Shown piece by piece: positions 36,319-36,448 of a DNA stretch of 36,448 nucleotides. A program made the translations under genes and the position numbers. Under the pieces are notes generated by a model, which was not told the origin of the DNA, did no database searches, and saw nothing but the letters and a program-made list of their open reading frames with translations. The stretch is from assembly GCA_023544525.1 (NCBI GenBank), contig JAMJFU010000014.1, positions 1 through 36,448 on the forward strand. The letters run 5' to 3'. Position 1 is the stretch's first letter. Every line of letters begins with the position of its first letter. The stretch comes from Anaerolineae bacterium. GTDB taxonomy: Bacteria > Chloroflexota > Anaerolineae > JAAYZQ01.

Positions 36319-36448
36319 TCACGAAAGGGCCAGAATTGACGCAGGAGTTGGCGGACGACCTGTTCATAGGTGCCCGTCCAGTTTACTACTTCCTGTGCCC
36401 GCCGACACCAGATTCCCTGGCTCCACAATAGGCATTATAGCATCGGGC

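Noticed and set aside
36315-36431. 38-aa frame overlapping the cupin stop (GTGA)
   Set aside because: Too short to support. A minus-strand TATAAT (36434-36439) suggests the region may instead be leader sequence of a gene outside the window.

Overview
This window is GC-rich bacterial chromosome, probably Chloroflexota (Anaerolineae-like); that placement is an inference from gene content and style. It is mostly single-copy housekeeping genes mixed with small metabolic and stress cassettes. Recognised loci on the minus strand are rsmG (partial), dnaN, plsC-like, trpB2-like, an AAA ATPase, trpS with a Trp T-box leader, trxA, plsY, tsaD and bfr. Recognised loci on the plus strand are a UbiE-like methyltransferase plus GH3-family pair, a large 7TM-GAF-PAS hybrid histidine kinase, a secreted divergent glycoside-hydrolase-like protein, an acyl-CoA synthetase plus enoyl-CoA hydratase pair, a GyrI-like gene divergent from a WYL regulator, a TfoX-N/DinB fusion, EamA, pirin, MTH1187, an AlkD-like protein, dnaE, YbaK-like, a histidine kinase and a cupin. 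The main items worth a second look are: (1) an undescribed MITE-like element with about 46-bp terminal inverted repeats that each contain a nested AGGTGC(N3)GCACCT palindrome (about 13885-14045); (2) two C-terminal gene remnants (D-cysteine desulfhydrase and GH4) that still have promoter-, RBS- and start-like signals; (3) a Trp T-box > trpS > uncharacterised AAA ATPase > trpB2 arrangement; (4) a degenerate tandem repeat behind a consensus-like promoter (13171-13260); (5) a possibly leaderless secreted GH-like gene with layered promoters and an operator-like inverted repeat; (6) a CTG start overlapping the upstream stop (CTGA) for the EamA gene. No CRISPR array, rRNA or tRNA was seen. All family calls come from reading motifs by eye; no searches were run.
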